Shown here one piece after another: positions 13,738-22,025 of a stretch of 64,000 nucleotides of DNA (position 1 is its first letter; each line of letters opens with the position of its first letter). Origin of the DNA: Streptomyces litmocidini (GTDB taxonomy: Bacteria; Actinomycetota; Actinomycetes; Streptomycetales; Streptomycetaceae); the NCBI RefSeq assembly GCF_014649755.1, contig NZ_BMTQ01000017.1:62001-126000 (forward strand), given 5' to 3'. The translations under genes and the position numbers were made by a program. Below the pieces are notes generated by a model. It did not search any database, was not told where the DNA came from, and saw nothing but the letters and a program-made list of their open reading frames with translations.

Positions 13738-15867
13738 GTGAGCAGCGAGAACGAGAAGTCCGACGAGCCCGAGCAGCTCGCGCTCATCCGGGAGACCGTC
13801 CGGAAGGCGAAGGTGCCGCGGGCCAAGCCGCGGACATGGCGGGGGGCCGCGCTGGCCAAGGAACTGCCGGTCGCGCGGGTCGTCGTGAACAAGGGGGCGC
13901 TCCACCTCGACCAGTTCTTCGACTACGCGGTCCCCGAAGAGCTGGACGGGGCCGCCCGGCCCGGGGTGCGGGTGCGGGTGCGGTTCGGGGCGGGGGCCCA
14001 TCAGGTCAAGAACGGGCGGCGCGAGGGCGGGCGGCTCATCGACGGGTTCCTCGTCGAGCGGCGGGCCACCTCGGACTACTCGGGGCCGCTGGCCGCGCTC
14101 GCCGACGTCGTCTCGCCCGAGCCGGTGCTCGGGCCCGAGCTGCTCGGCCTCGCCCGGGCCGTCGCCGACCGGTACGCGGGCAGCCTCGCCGACGTGCTCC
14201 AGCTCGCCGTGCCGCCGCGCAGCGCCAAGGCGGAGGGCCGGCCCTCGCCCGCGCCGCTGCCCCCGCCGAGGGCGCCGGAGCCGGCGAGCTGGACGCGGTA
14301 CGAGCGCGGCCCGGCGTTCCTGGAGTCCCTCGCGCGCGGCGGGGCGCCCCGCGCCGTGTGGAACGCGCTGCCGGGCCCGCACTGGGCCCAGGAGATCGCC
14401 CGCGCCGTCGCCGCCGCCCTCGCCTCCGGGCGGGGCGCGCTCGTCGTCGTCCCCGACGGGCGGGCCGCCGGCCGGGTCGACGCCGCACTGACCGAGGTCC
14501 TGGGGGAGGGGCGGCACGCGCTGCTCACCGCCGAGGCCGGCCCCGAGAAGAGGTACGCGCAGTGGCTCGCCGTCCGGCGCGGCGCCGTGCGGGCCGTCGT
14601 CGGCACCAGGGCGGCCATGTTCGCGCCCGTACGGGACCTGGGGCTCGCCGTCATCTGGGACGACGGCGACGGCAGCCACAGCGAACCGCACGCCCCGCAG
14701 CCCCACGCCCGCGAGGTGCTGCTGCTGCGCGCCGCCCAGGACCGGTGCGCCTTCCTGCTCGGCTCCACCAGCTGCACCGTCGAGGCCGCGCAGCTCGTCG
14801 AGTCCGGCTGGGCCCAGCCCCTCGTGGCCGGGCGCGACCAGGTGCGGGCCGCCGCGCCCCTCGTGCGGACCGTCGGGGACACCGACCTCGCCCGCGACGA
14901 GGCCGCGCGGGCCGCCCGGCTGCCCACGCTCGCCTGGCAGGTGGTCCGGGAGGGCCTCAAGAGCGGTCCGGTGCTCGTCCAGGTCCCCCGCCGGGGGTAC
15001 GTGCCGAGGCTGTCCTGCGAGCGCTGCCGCACGCCCGCCCGCTGCCGGCACTGCGCCGGCCCCCTGGAGGCCCCCGAGCAGCAGGAGCTGCGGTGCGGCT
15101 GGTGCGGCCGCGGCGCCCCCGACTGGCACTGCGTGGAGTGCGGCTCGACCCGCCTGCGGGCCCAGGTGGTCGGAGCCCGGCGGACCGCGGAGGAACTCGG
15201 CCGGGCGTTCCCCGCCGTCCCCGTGCGGACCTCCGGACGCGACCACGTCCTGGACAGCGTGCCCGGACGCCCCGCGCTCGTCGTCTCCACCCCCGGAGCC
15301 GAACCCGTCGCCGAGGGCGGCTACGCGGCCGCGCTGCTCCTCGACGGCTGGGCCATGCTCGGCCGGCCCGACCTGCGCGCGGGCGAGGAGGCGCTGCGCC
15401 GCTGGATCGACGCGGCCGCGCTGGTCCGCGGCCAGGCCGAGGGCGGCACCGTCGTCGTGGTCGCCGAACCGACCCTCCGGCCCGTCCAGGCGCTCGTCCG
15501 CTGGGACCCCGCCGGGCACGCCCGGCGTGAGCTGGCGGAGCGGGCCGAACTGGGCTTCCCGCCGGTCTCCCGGATGGCCGCCGTGACCGGGGCGCCGGAA
15601 GCCGTCGAGGACTTCCTCGCGGCGGCCGGGCTCCCCGCCGACGCCGAGATCCTCGGGCCCGTGCCGCTGCCCGTCGTCCGCCCCGGCGGCCCCCGCAGGC
15701 CCGGTGACCCGCCGCCGGGCGAGCAGTGGGACCGGGCCCTGGTCCGGGTCCCGCCGGGCAGCGGCGCGGCCCTCGCCACCTCGCTCAAACAGGCCCGGGC
15801 CGGGCGCCTCGCGAAGGGCGGCGGGGACCCGGTGCGGATCCGCGTGGATCCGCCGGACATCGGCTGA
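13738..15867 (+). CDS. priA: Probable replication restart protein PriA (helicase motifs lost)
   Basis: Primosomal protein N' homologue, 709 residues, expected to recognise stalled forks. The N-terminal 3'-end-binding domain is present (VARVVVNKGALHLDQFFDYAVPEE), and the zinc-binding cysteine cluster lies at about residues 427-469 (CERCRTPARCRHC and later CGWCG, HCVECGSTR). The helicase core is degenerate: where other PriA proteins have a GSGKT Walker A motif, this has NALPGPHWAQEIARA, and the DEAH box reads WDDGDG. This loss is a known feature of actinobacterial PriA, so it is not a recent mutation. GTG 13738 fits the family start; there is no clear ribosome site. Confidence 0.92.
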   Translation: MSSENEKSDEPEQLALIRETVRKAKVPRAKPRTWRGAALAKELPVARVVVNKGALHLDQFFDYAVPEELDGAARPGVRVRVRFGAGAHQVKNGRREGGRLIDGFLVERRATSDYSGPLAALADVVSPEPVLGPELLGLARAVADRYAGSLADVLQLAVPPRSAKAEGRPSPAPLPPPRAPEPASWTRYERGPAFLESLARGGAPRAVWNALPGPHWAQEIARAVAAALASGRGALVVVPDGRAAGRVDAALTEVLGEGRHALLTAEAGPEKRYAQWLAVRRGAVRAVVGTRAAMFAPVRDLGLAVIWDDGDGSHSEPHAPQPHAREVLLLRAAQDRCAFLLGSTSCTVEAAQLVESGWAQPLVAGRDQVRAAAPLVRTVGDTDLARDEAARAARLPTLAWQVVREGLKSGPVLVQVPRRGYVPRLSCERCRTPARCRHCAGPLEAPEQQELRCGWCGRGAPDWHCVECGSTRLRAQVVGARRTAEELGRAFPAVPVRTSGRDHVLDSVPGRPALVVSTPGAEPVAEGGYAAALLLDGWAMLGRPDLRAGEEALRRWIDAAALVRGQAEGGTVVVVAEPTLRPVQALVRWDPAGHARRELAERAELGFPPVSRMAAVTGAPEAVEDFLAAAGLPADAEILGPVPLPVVRPGGPRRPGDPPPGEQWDRALVRVPPGSGAALATSLKQARAGRLAKGGGDPVRIRVDPPDIG

Positions 15868-15883
15868 CGGGGCCCGGACACAC

Positions 15884-15919
15884 CACGGCCGCCCGTCCCC
15901 GGTGGGGCGGGCGGCCGTG
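15884..15919. terminator. Bidirectional terminator between priA and the HTH gene
   Basis: A 16-bp stem (15884-15900 with 15904-15919, one bulged T) and a 3-nt loop, placed between two convergent genes. Confidence 0.75.
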
Positions 15920-15932
15920 CGGTGCTCGGCGG

Positions 15933-16451
15933 TCAGGCGTTGCGCGGGCCGGGGAAGGCCGACGGGCGCGGGTCCTCGCGGAGGGCGGAGCTGCCCGAGG
16001 TGGGCTGCGGCGGCATCGAACGGGCGGCGGGGACCGAGGGGAGCGCGCGGGCCGCGCCCGGCTCCACCGGGTGGTCCTGGTCCACGGCCGCGCCCGGCTG
16101 GGGCGAGCGCCGGGCGCCGTAGCGGCGGTGGACCGCCTGCTTGGTGACCCCGAGCGCGGAACCCACCGCGTCCCAGGAGAACCCGAGCGAGCGGTCGAAG
16201 TCGACCGCCGCGGTCACCAGCGTCTCGACGCTGTCCCGCAGCTCCTGGGCGAGACGTACGGTCGGGGCGGGCGCGCGCCCGTAGACGACGAAGCCCGTGG
16301 ACGGGCCGGAGCGGCGAGGGCGGTAGACATTGCCCAGCTGGGCCGTGAGCGTGCGCAGTGCGTCCACCTGCCGCCGGACCCGCTCGATGTCCCGCACCAA
16401 CAGATGCAGACTTGCCCGGGCTTGGGCGTCGTGGGTTGCGTGGTCGGCCAT
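15933..16451 (-). CDS. Small protein with helix-turn-helix, function unknown
   Basis: 172 residues from ATG 16451 (MADHATHDAQARASLHLL); the frame runs on to 16520, but the upstream part looks non-coding. The first 90 residues form an amphipathic helical region (VRDIERVRRQVDALRTLTAQLG). Residues of about 95-120 read as a helix-turn-helix (FSWDAVGSALGVTKQAVHRRYG), and the rest is a proline/serine-rich disordered tail. GAGAGG lies upstream on the minus strand. It is transcribed away from fmt and converges on priA. The HTH suggests a DNA-binding role; no target can be inferred. From memory, a gene of this kind sits here in other Streptomyces. Confidence 0.85.
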   Translation of the reverse strand: MADHATHDAQARASLHLLVRDIERVRRQVDALRTLTAQLGNVYRPRRSGPSTGFVVYGRAPAPTVRLAQELRDSVETLVTAAVDFDRSLGFSWDAVGSALGVTKQAVHRRYGARRSPQPGAAVDQDHPVEPGAARALPSVPAARSMPPQPTSGSSALREDPRPSAFPGPRNA

Positions 16452-16679
16452 GTGAAAGCCTCTCGAACCGGCGTTTAAGGGGGCGGGCCGCGGAGGGGAA
16501 CAGCGACCCGGTTCGGTCAATCTCTCTTGACCAACGCGCCACCGGGAGTTGGGTCACGCTGCGGGGGCGTACACGCATATGCGCAGGGCGCTCACCGCCC
16601 CGTACGCCCCCTGGGGGGCATCGGCCCTAGACTGGTGCGCTGCCCACAACGCCCCCGGAGAGACAGGCAGTCGCCATCC

Positions 16680-17612
16680 ATGAAGCTCGTCTTCGCAGGC
16701 ACCCCCGAGGTCGCCGTTCCCGCCCTGGACGCCCTGCTCGCCTCCGGGCGGCACGAGGTGGCCGCCGTGGTCACCCGGCCGGACGCCCCGGCGGGGCGCG
16801 GCCGGCGGCTCGTCGCCAGCCCGGTCGCCCAGCGGGCCGAGGAGGCGGGCATCGAGGTCCTGAAGCCGGCCAGGCCGCGCGACGAGGAGTTCCTCGCCCG
16901 GCTGCGGGAGATCGCGCCGGACTGCTGCCCGGTCGTCGCCTACGGCGCGCTGCTGCCCAAGGTCGCGCTCGACATCCCCGCCCGCGGCTGGGTGAACCTG
17001 CACTTCTCGCTGCTGCCCGCCTGGCGGGGCGCGGCACCCGTCCAGCACTCCCTGATGGCCGGCGACCAGGTGACGGGCGCCTCCACCTTCCTCATCGAGG
17101 AGGGCCTGGACTCCGGGCCGGTCTACGGCGTCGTCACCGAGGACATCCGCCCCACCGACACCAGCGGCGACCTGCTCACCCGGCTCGCCTTCGCGGGCGC
17201 CGGACTGCTCGCCGCGACCATGGACGGCATCGAGGACGGCACGCTCCAGGCCGTCCCGCAGCCCGTCGAGGGCGTCACCCTCGCCCCGAAGATCCAGGTC
17301 GAGGACGCCCACGTCGACTTCGCCGCCCCCGCGCTCCGGGTCGACCGCGTGGTCCGCGGCTGCACCCCGGCCCCCGGCGCCTGGACCGTCTTCCGCGGCG
17401 AGCGCCTCAAGCTGATCCAGGTCACCCCCCTCCCGGACCGCACCGACCTCGCCCCGGGCGAGCTCGCGGTCGGCAAGAACAACGTGTACGCGGGCACCGG
17501 CTCGTACGCCGTGGAACTGCTGTGGGTCCAGCCCCAGGGCAAGAAGCCGATGAAGGCGGCGGACTGGGCCCGGGGCGTCCGGATCGCCCCGGGCGAGCGG
17601 CTGGGGGCGTAG
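16680..17612 (+). CDS. fmt: Methionyl-tRNA formyltransferase
   Basis: Formylates initiator Met-tRNA using 10-formyl-THF. 310 residues from ATG 16680, which gives the family start MKLVFAGTPEVAVPALD. The formyl-THF site is clear: VNLHFSLLPAWRGAAPVQ around residues 103-120, with the catalytic Asn-His-Asp set in the surrounding sequence. A C-terminal OB-like tRNA-binding domain follows after about residue 205. The rsmB start lies 78 nt downstream on the same strand, so the two are likely co-transcribed. Confidence 0.96.
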   Translation: MKLVFAGTPEVAVPALDALLASGRHEVAAVVTRPDAPAGRGRRLVASPVAQRAEEAGIEVLKPARPRDEEFLARLREIAPDCCPVVAYGALLPKVALDIPARGWVNLHFSLLPAWRGAAPVQHSLMAGDQVTGASTFLIEEGLDSGPVYGVVTEDIRPTDTSGDLLTRLAFAGAGLLAATMDGIEDGTLQAVPQPVEGVTLAPKIQVEDAHVDFAAPALRVDRVVRGCTPAPGAWTVFRGERLKLIQVTPLPDRTDLAPGELAVGKNNVYAGTGSYAVELLWVQPQGKKPMKAADWARGVRIAPGERLGA

Positions 17613-17690
17613 GAAGCGGGGCACGGGCTGCTCCGCGGGCGACGTAGGCTGGGGAACGTTCGACCCCTCATTTCGTCACGCGGAGCACCT

Positions 17691-19103
17691 TTGAGCGAGC
17701 AGGCACGTCGCCGTCCCCCCAAGCCCTACCGGCGGCCCCAGAAGGACCCCGTCCGGATGCTCGCCTTCGAGGCGCTGAGGGCGGTGGACGAGCGGGACGC
17801 CTACGCGAACCTGGTGCTGCCGCCGCTCCTCAGGAAGGCCCGGGAGAAGGGCGACTTCGACGGGCGGGACGCGGCGCTCGCGACCGAGCTCGTGTACGGG
17901 ACGCTGCGCCGCCAGGGCACGTACGACGCGATCATCGCGGCCTGCATCGACCGGCCGCTGCGCGAGGTCGACCCGCCCGTGCTCGACGTCCTCGCGCTCG
18001 GCGCCCACCAGCTCCTGGGCACCCGGATCCCGACCCACGCCGCCGTCTCCGCCAGCGTCGAGCTGGCCCGGGTGGTGCTCGGCGACGGACGCGCCAAGTT
18101 CGTGAACGCCGTGCTGCGGAAGATCTCGCAGCAGGACCTGGACGCCTGGGTGGAGCAGGTCGCCCCGCCGTACGACCAGGACGCCGAGGACCACCTCGCC
18201 GTCGTCCACTCGCACCCCCGCTGGGTCGTCTCCGCGCTGTGGGACGCCCTGGGCGGTGGCCGCGCCGGGATCGAGAGCCTGCTCGAAGCCGACAACGAGC
18301 GGCCCGAGGTCACCCTCGTCGCCCGGCCCGGCCGGGTCACCACCGAGGAACTGGCCGCCACGGCGGAGACCGAGCCCGGCCGCTGGTCGCCGTACGCCCT
18401 GCGGATGGCCGAGGGCGGCGAGCCCGGCGCCATCGAGGCGGTCAAGGAGGGCCGGGCCGGCGTCCAGGACGAGGGCAGCCAGCTGGTCGCGATCGCCCTC
18501 GCCGACGCCCCCCTGGAGGGCTCCGACACCCGCTGGCTCGACGGCTGCGCGGGTCCCGGCGGCAAGGCCGCGCTGCTCGCCGCGCTCGCCTCCGAGCGGG
18601 GCGCGGCGCTCCTCGCCTCCGAGCGGCAGCCGCACCGCGCCCGCCTCGTCGAGCGCGCCCTGGCCGGCAACCCCGGCCCGTACCAGGTGATCGCCGCCGA
18701 CGGCACCCGCCCGCCGTGGCGTCCCGGCTCCTTCGACCGGGTCCTCATGGACGTGCCGTGCTCCGGCCTCGGCGCCCTGCGCCGCCGCCCCGAGGCCCGC
18801 TGGCGCCGCCGCCCCGAGGACCTGGACGGTTTCGCCCCGCTCCAGCGCGCCCTGCTCACCGAGGCGCTGAGCGCCGTGCGCGTCGGGGGAGTGGTGGGGT
18901 ACGCGACCTGCTCGCCGCACCTCGCCGAGACCCGCGTGGTCGTCGACGACGTCCTCAAGAAGGTGGGCGGCGCCGAGCTGATCGACGCCCGCCCGCTGCT
19001 GCCCGGCGTCCCGGAGCTCGGCGACGGCCCGGACGTCCAGCTGTGGCCGCATCTGCACGGTACGGACGCCATGTACCTGGCGCTGCTGCGCCGGACCGCC
19101 TGA
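17691..19103 (+). CDS. rsmB: 16S rRNA m5C967 methyltransferase (Sun/RsmB)
   Basis: SAM-dependent cytosine-5 methyltransferase for 16S rRNA. 470 residues. The N-terminal NusB-like RNA-binding domain (about 15-170) is followed by the Rossmann methyltransferase domain with the SAM-binding LDGCAGPGGK motif. Two catalytic cysteines are visible: PCSGLG near residue 354 and YATCSPH near residue 404 (the usual serine after tyrosine is alanine). TTG start at 17691 with CGGAG 5 nt upstream; no better in-frame start is near. It lies in the fmt-rsmB order common in bacteria. Confidence 0.94.
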   Translation: MSEQARRRPPKPYRRPQKDPVRMLAFEALRAVDERDAYANLVLPPLLRKAREKGDFDGRDAALATELVYGTLRRQGTYDAIIAACIDRPLREVDPPVLDVLALGAHQLLGTRIPTHAAVSASVELARVVLGDGRAKFVNAVLRKISQQDLDAWVEQVAPPYDQDAEDHLAVVHSHPRWVVSALWDALGGGRAGIESLLEADNERPEVTLVARPGRVTTEELAATAETEPGRWSPYALRMAEGGEPGAIEAVKEGRAGVQDEGSQLVAIALADAPLEGSDTRWLDGCAGPGGKAALLAALASERGAALLASERQPHRARLVERALAGNPGPYQVIAADGTRPPWRPGSFDRVLMDVPCSGLGALRRRPEARWRRRPEDLDGFAPLQRALLTEALSAVRVGGVVGYATCSPHLAETRVVVDDVLKKVGGAELIDARPLLPGVPELGDGPDVQLWPHLHGTDAMYLALLRRTA

Positions 19104-19253
19104 GGTCCGGCCGTCCGGCCGTTCGATCGGCCGACCGCAATCTCCCGGTCTGTACGGGTCCCGGACTCGTCGCTTCGTACCGAAAGTGGTCTGGACCGGA
19201 TCCGAAACCGCTCAGCGGCAAAGAAGTGCCCAAGAACGTGGGAGGCTTGGCTC

Positions 19254-19937
19254 ATGGCGCAGATCAACCCCAGCATCCTGTCCGCGGACTTCGCCCGGCT
19301 CGCCGACGAGGCGAAGGCCGTCGGCGGCGCGGACTGGCTGCACGTCGACGTGATGGACAACCACTTCGTCCCCAACCTGACGCTGGGCGTCCCGATCGTG
19401 GAGTCGCTGGCCCGCGCGACGGACACCCCGCTCGACTGCCATCTGATGATCGAGGACCCCGACCGCTGGGCCCCGCAGTACGTGGAGGCGGGCGCCGGCT
19501 CGGTGACCTTCCACGTCGAGGCCGCCGCGGCGCCGGTCCGGCTCGCCCGGGAGATCCGGGCCAAGGGCGCGCGCGCCTCGATGGCGCTCAAGCCGGCCAC
19601 GCCCATCGAGCCGTACGAGGACCTGCTCCCCGAGCTCGACATGCTGCTCATCATGACCGTCGAGCCCGGCTTCGGCGGTCAGGCCTTCCTCGACATCATG
19701 CTCCCCAAGATCCGCCGCACCCGTGAACTGATCTCCAAGCACGGTCTGGAGCTGTGGCTCCAGGTCGACGGCGGGGTGGCCGAGTCCACGATCGAGCGGT
19801 GCGCCGAGGCCGGTGCCGACGTCTTCGTCGCGGGTTCCGCGGTGTACGGAGCGGCGGATCCGGCCGCGGCCGTCGCCTCGCTCCGGGCCCGCGCGGAGGC
19901 GGCGACCGCCTCCGCCGCGTGGGCGTGTGGCCACTGA
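19254..19937 (+). CDS. rpe: Ribulose-phosphate 3-epimerase
   Basis: Interconverts ribulose 5-phosphate and xylulose 5-phosphate in the pentose phosphate pathway. 227 residues; INPSILSADFARL at the start, the metal-binding HVDVMDNHFVPN and CHLMIEDP stretches, and MTVEPGFGGQAF for the phosphate loop. GGGAGG lies 8 nt before the ATG. The last 20 residues are alanine-rich and probably not conserved. Confidence 0.96.
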   Translation: MAQINPSILSADFARLADEAKAVGGADWLHVDVMDNHFVPNLTLGVPIVESLARATDTPLDCHLMIEDPDRWAPQYVEAGAGSVTFHVEAAAAPVRLAREIRAKGARASMALKPATPIEPYEDLLPELDMLLIMTVEPGFGGQAFLDIMLPKIRRTRELISKHGLELWLQVDGGVAESTIERCAEAGADVFVAGSAVYGAADPAAAVASLRARAEAATASAAWACGH

Positions 19938-20095
19938 GCCACCGGTGGATGAACGCGGCCCGTCGGGCCGCCGACAGGACTGATCAAGGCCCGCCGGATC
20001 TGACAGGATGAACGGCGAGTCCAGAGTGTGAACGACATCGGTATGTGACTTCCGTACGTGAACAGCGGTACGTGAACAGCAGTGAGGAGATCGCG

Positions 20096-21121
20096 GTGGC
20101 GGGTATGTCGGCGGGACGGTCAGCCCTGCGGATGGGCCCCGCGGAGCTGGTGCAGGCGGCGGCCATGGCCCGTCGCTTCTACCTCGAGGGCAAGTCCAAG
20201 ATCCAGATCGCCGAGGAGTTCGGCGTGAGCCGCTTCAAGGTGGCCCGGGTCCTGGAGACCGCCCTGGAGCGCGACCTCGTGCGGATCGAGATCCGCGTAC
20301 CGGCCGAGCTGGACGCCGAGCGCTCCGACGCGCTCCGCGCCCGCTACGGGCTCCGCCACGCCGTCGTCGTCGAGTCCCCGGCGGAGGGCGACGACGAGTC
20401 GCCCGACCCGGAGAACCTCGGCGAGGTCGCGGCCGACCTGCTCGGCGAACTCGTCACCGAGGGCGACGTCCTCGGCCTGGCCTGGGGCCGCTCCACCATC
20501 CACATGGCGGCGGCCCTCGACCGGCTGCCGCCCTGCACGGTCGTCCAGCTCACCGGGGTGTACGACGCCGGGACCGCCGAACGCGGCTCCGTCGAGGCCG
20601 TGCGCCGCGCCGCCCAGGTCTCCGGCGGCGAGGCCCACCCCATCTACGCGCCCATGCTGCTGCCCGACCCGGCGACCGCGGCGGCCCTGCGCAGCCAGAC
20701 CGGCATCGCGCGGGCCTTCGAGTACTTCGACAAGGTCACCGTCGCCTGCGTCTCCATCGGCTCCTGGGAACCGGGCATCTCGACCGTCCACGACATGCTC
20801 TCCGACGCCGAACGCGCCCACTACGCCTCGCTGGGCGTCGCCGCCGAGATGTCCGCGCACCTCTTCGACACCGAGGGGCGCCGCGTCGGCCGCGACCTCG
20901 GCGAGCGCTGCATCACCGTGGAGGCGGACCGGCTGCGCCGGATCCCCGAGGTCGTGGCGATCGCCGGCGGCCAGCGCAAGGCCGCCGCGATCGGGGCGGT
21001 GCTCCGCTCCGGGCTCGTCACCAGCCTGGTCACCGACCGCGCCGCCGCGGACTACCTGCTCACCGAGTCCAGCCCGGGCACGCACCCGGCGCTGGAGCGC
21101 AGGGACCCCGACGGCACCTGA
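20096..21121 (+). CDS. SorC/DeoR-type sugar-binding transcriptional regulator
   Basis: 341 residues. An N-terminal helix-turn-helix (KIQIAEEFGVSRFKVARVLETA) is followed by a SorC-type sugar-phosphate-sensing domain with a SIS-like fold (GLAWGRSTIHMAAAL; VTDRAAADYLL near the end). GAGGAG at 20084-20089 points to GTG 20096; GTG 20072 in the same frame gives eight more residues and is used for some relatives, so the start is uncertain. A 12-nt direct repeat (TACGTGAACAGC) precedes it at about 20055-20080. The ligand is unknown; the position after rpe might hint at a pentose phosphate, but that is a guess. Confidence 0.9.
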   Translation: MAGMSAGRSALRMGPAELVQAAAMARRFYLEGKSKIQIAEEFGVSRFKVARVLETALERDLVRIEIRVPAELDAERSDALRARYGLRHAVVVESPAEGDDESPDPENLGEVAADLLGELVTEGDVLGLAWGRSTIHMAAALDRLPPCTVVQLTGVYDAGTAERGSVEAVRRAAQVSGGEAHPIYAPMLLPDPATAAALRSQTGIARAFEYFDKVTVACVSIGSWEPGISTVHDMLSDAERAHYASLGVAAEMSAHLFDTEGRRVGRDLGERCITVEADRLRRIPEVVAIAGGQRKAAAIGAVLRSGLVTSLVTDRAAADYLLTESSPGTHPALERRDPDGT

Positions 21122-21176
21122 GCGAAGCCGCACGGCGACAGGGGCCGGAGCCGTCCCGCAACGGTATGTTCGGGGC

Positions 21177-21605
21177 ATGTCGCTCCGGCCCCCGCGCGTG
21201 CTCCTCGCGCTCGTCCTCGCCGTCCTCCTGGCCGGCTGCTCCTCGGGGGGCGGCGCCGCCCCCGTGGACCGGGCCCCGGCCCGTACGGCCGCCGCCGCGC
21301 CCACGAGCACCTCGGGACTCCCCGTCGTACGGACGTCGGAGCTGCCGCCCGAGGCGCGCAGGACGCTCGACCTCATCGCGCGCGGCGGCCCCTTCCCGTA
21401 CGCCAAGGACGGCGCCGTCTTCTCGAACTTCGAGCGCGTCCTGCCCCGGCGCGAACGCGGCCACTACCACGAGTACACCGTGAGGACCCCCGGCGAGCGC
21501 GACCGGGGCGCCCGGCGCATCGTCACCGGGCGGAGCGGAGAGACGTACTACACGGACGACCACTACGAGACGTTCCGGGAGGTGGTCGCGGATGAGGATC
21601 GATGA
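21177..21605 (+). CDS. Lipoprotein ribonuclease of the RNase Sa / N1-T1 family
   Basis: Guanyl-specific extracytoplasmic RNase. 142 residues: lipoprotein signal with lipobox LAGC (Cys21), an alanine/proline spacer to about residue 47, then the microbial RNase fold. The RNase Sa active-site set is complete by alignment from memory: Glu99 (HYHEYTV), Arg110, Arg114 and His129 (TDDHYETF). There is no second cysteine, so the disulfide of secreted RNase Sa is missing and the enzyme is probably membrane-tethered. TATGTT at 21165-21170, 6 nt before the ATG, suggests a leaderless mRNA. It overlaps the barstar gene by 14 nt. Confidence 0.9.
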   Translation: MSLRPPRVLLALVLAVLLAGCSSGGGAAPVDRAPARTAAAAPTSTSGLPVVRTSELPPEARRTLDLIARGGPFPYAKDGAVFSNFERVLPRRERGHYHEYTVRTPGERDRGARRIVTGRSGETYYTDDHYETFREVVADEDR

Positions 21606-21960
21606 CGCCGTCGTCCTCGACCTGCACGGCGTGACCGACAAGACCGCCTTCATGAACCGCTGCGTGCGCGCGCTGCCGCTGCCCGTCTGGTTCGGCCGCA
21701 ACTGGGACGCCCTCGCCGACTCCCTCGCCGACATGCGCGAACCCATGGCGGTCGTCGTGACCGGCTGGCAGGCTTACGCCGAGGCCAGTCCCCAGGACTG
21801 GGCCATCGCCCAGGAGGTCTTCTCGGCGGCGACCCGGACCAGCTCCGAAGGCCTCGCGGTCCTCCTCTCGCTCGGCCATTTGGAGGATCCGACAGCACCT
21901 CCTGCCCAAGGCTCGGACGATTCGCCCGCACCGCCTGTGCCACCCCCCGTGGGACAATGA
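21592..21960 (+). CDS. Barstar-family RNase inhibitor
   Basis: 122 residues. The barstar fold is recognised by LDLHGVTDKTAFMNRC at the N-terminus and FGRNWDALADSLADM in the middle, the segment that plugs the RNase active site. Alanine/proline-rich tail after about residue 100. It starts inside the RNase gene, which is the expected layout of a nuclease with its cognate immunity protein (compare RNase Sa with Sai14/Sai20 and barnase with barstar). It probably acts in the cytoplasm to neutralise unexported enzyme. Confidence 0.9.
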   Translation: MRIDDAVVLDLHGVTDKTAFMNRCVRALPLPVWFGRNWDALADSLADMREPMAVVVTGWQAYAEASPQDWAIAQEVFSAATRTSSEGLAVLLSLGHLEDPTAPPAQGSDDSPAPPVPPPVGQ

Positions 21961-22025
21961 ACTACGTGCTTTTTCCCCTGGCTGAAATGCCTAGGGGCCG
22001 ATCCGAACGACTGGGATGTCAGCAC

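Noticed and set aside
20058..20096. Regulatory operator from the TACGTGAACAGC direct repeat
   Set aside because: Two copies only, overlapping possible start codons; too little to support a binding site.
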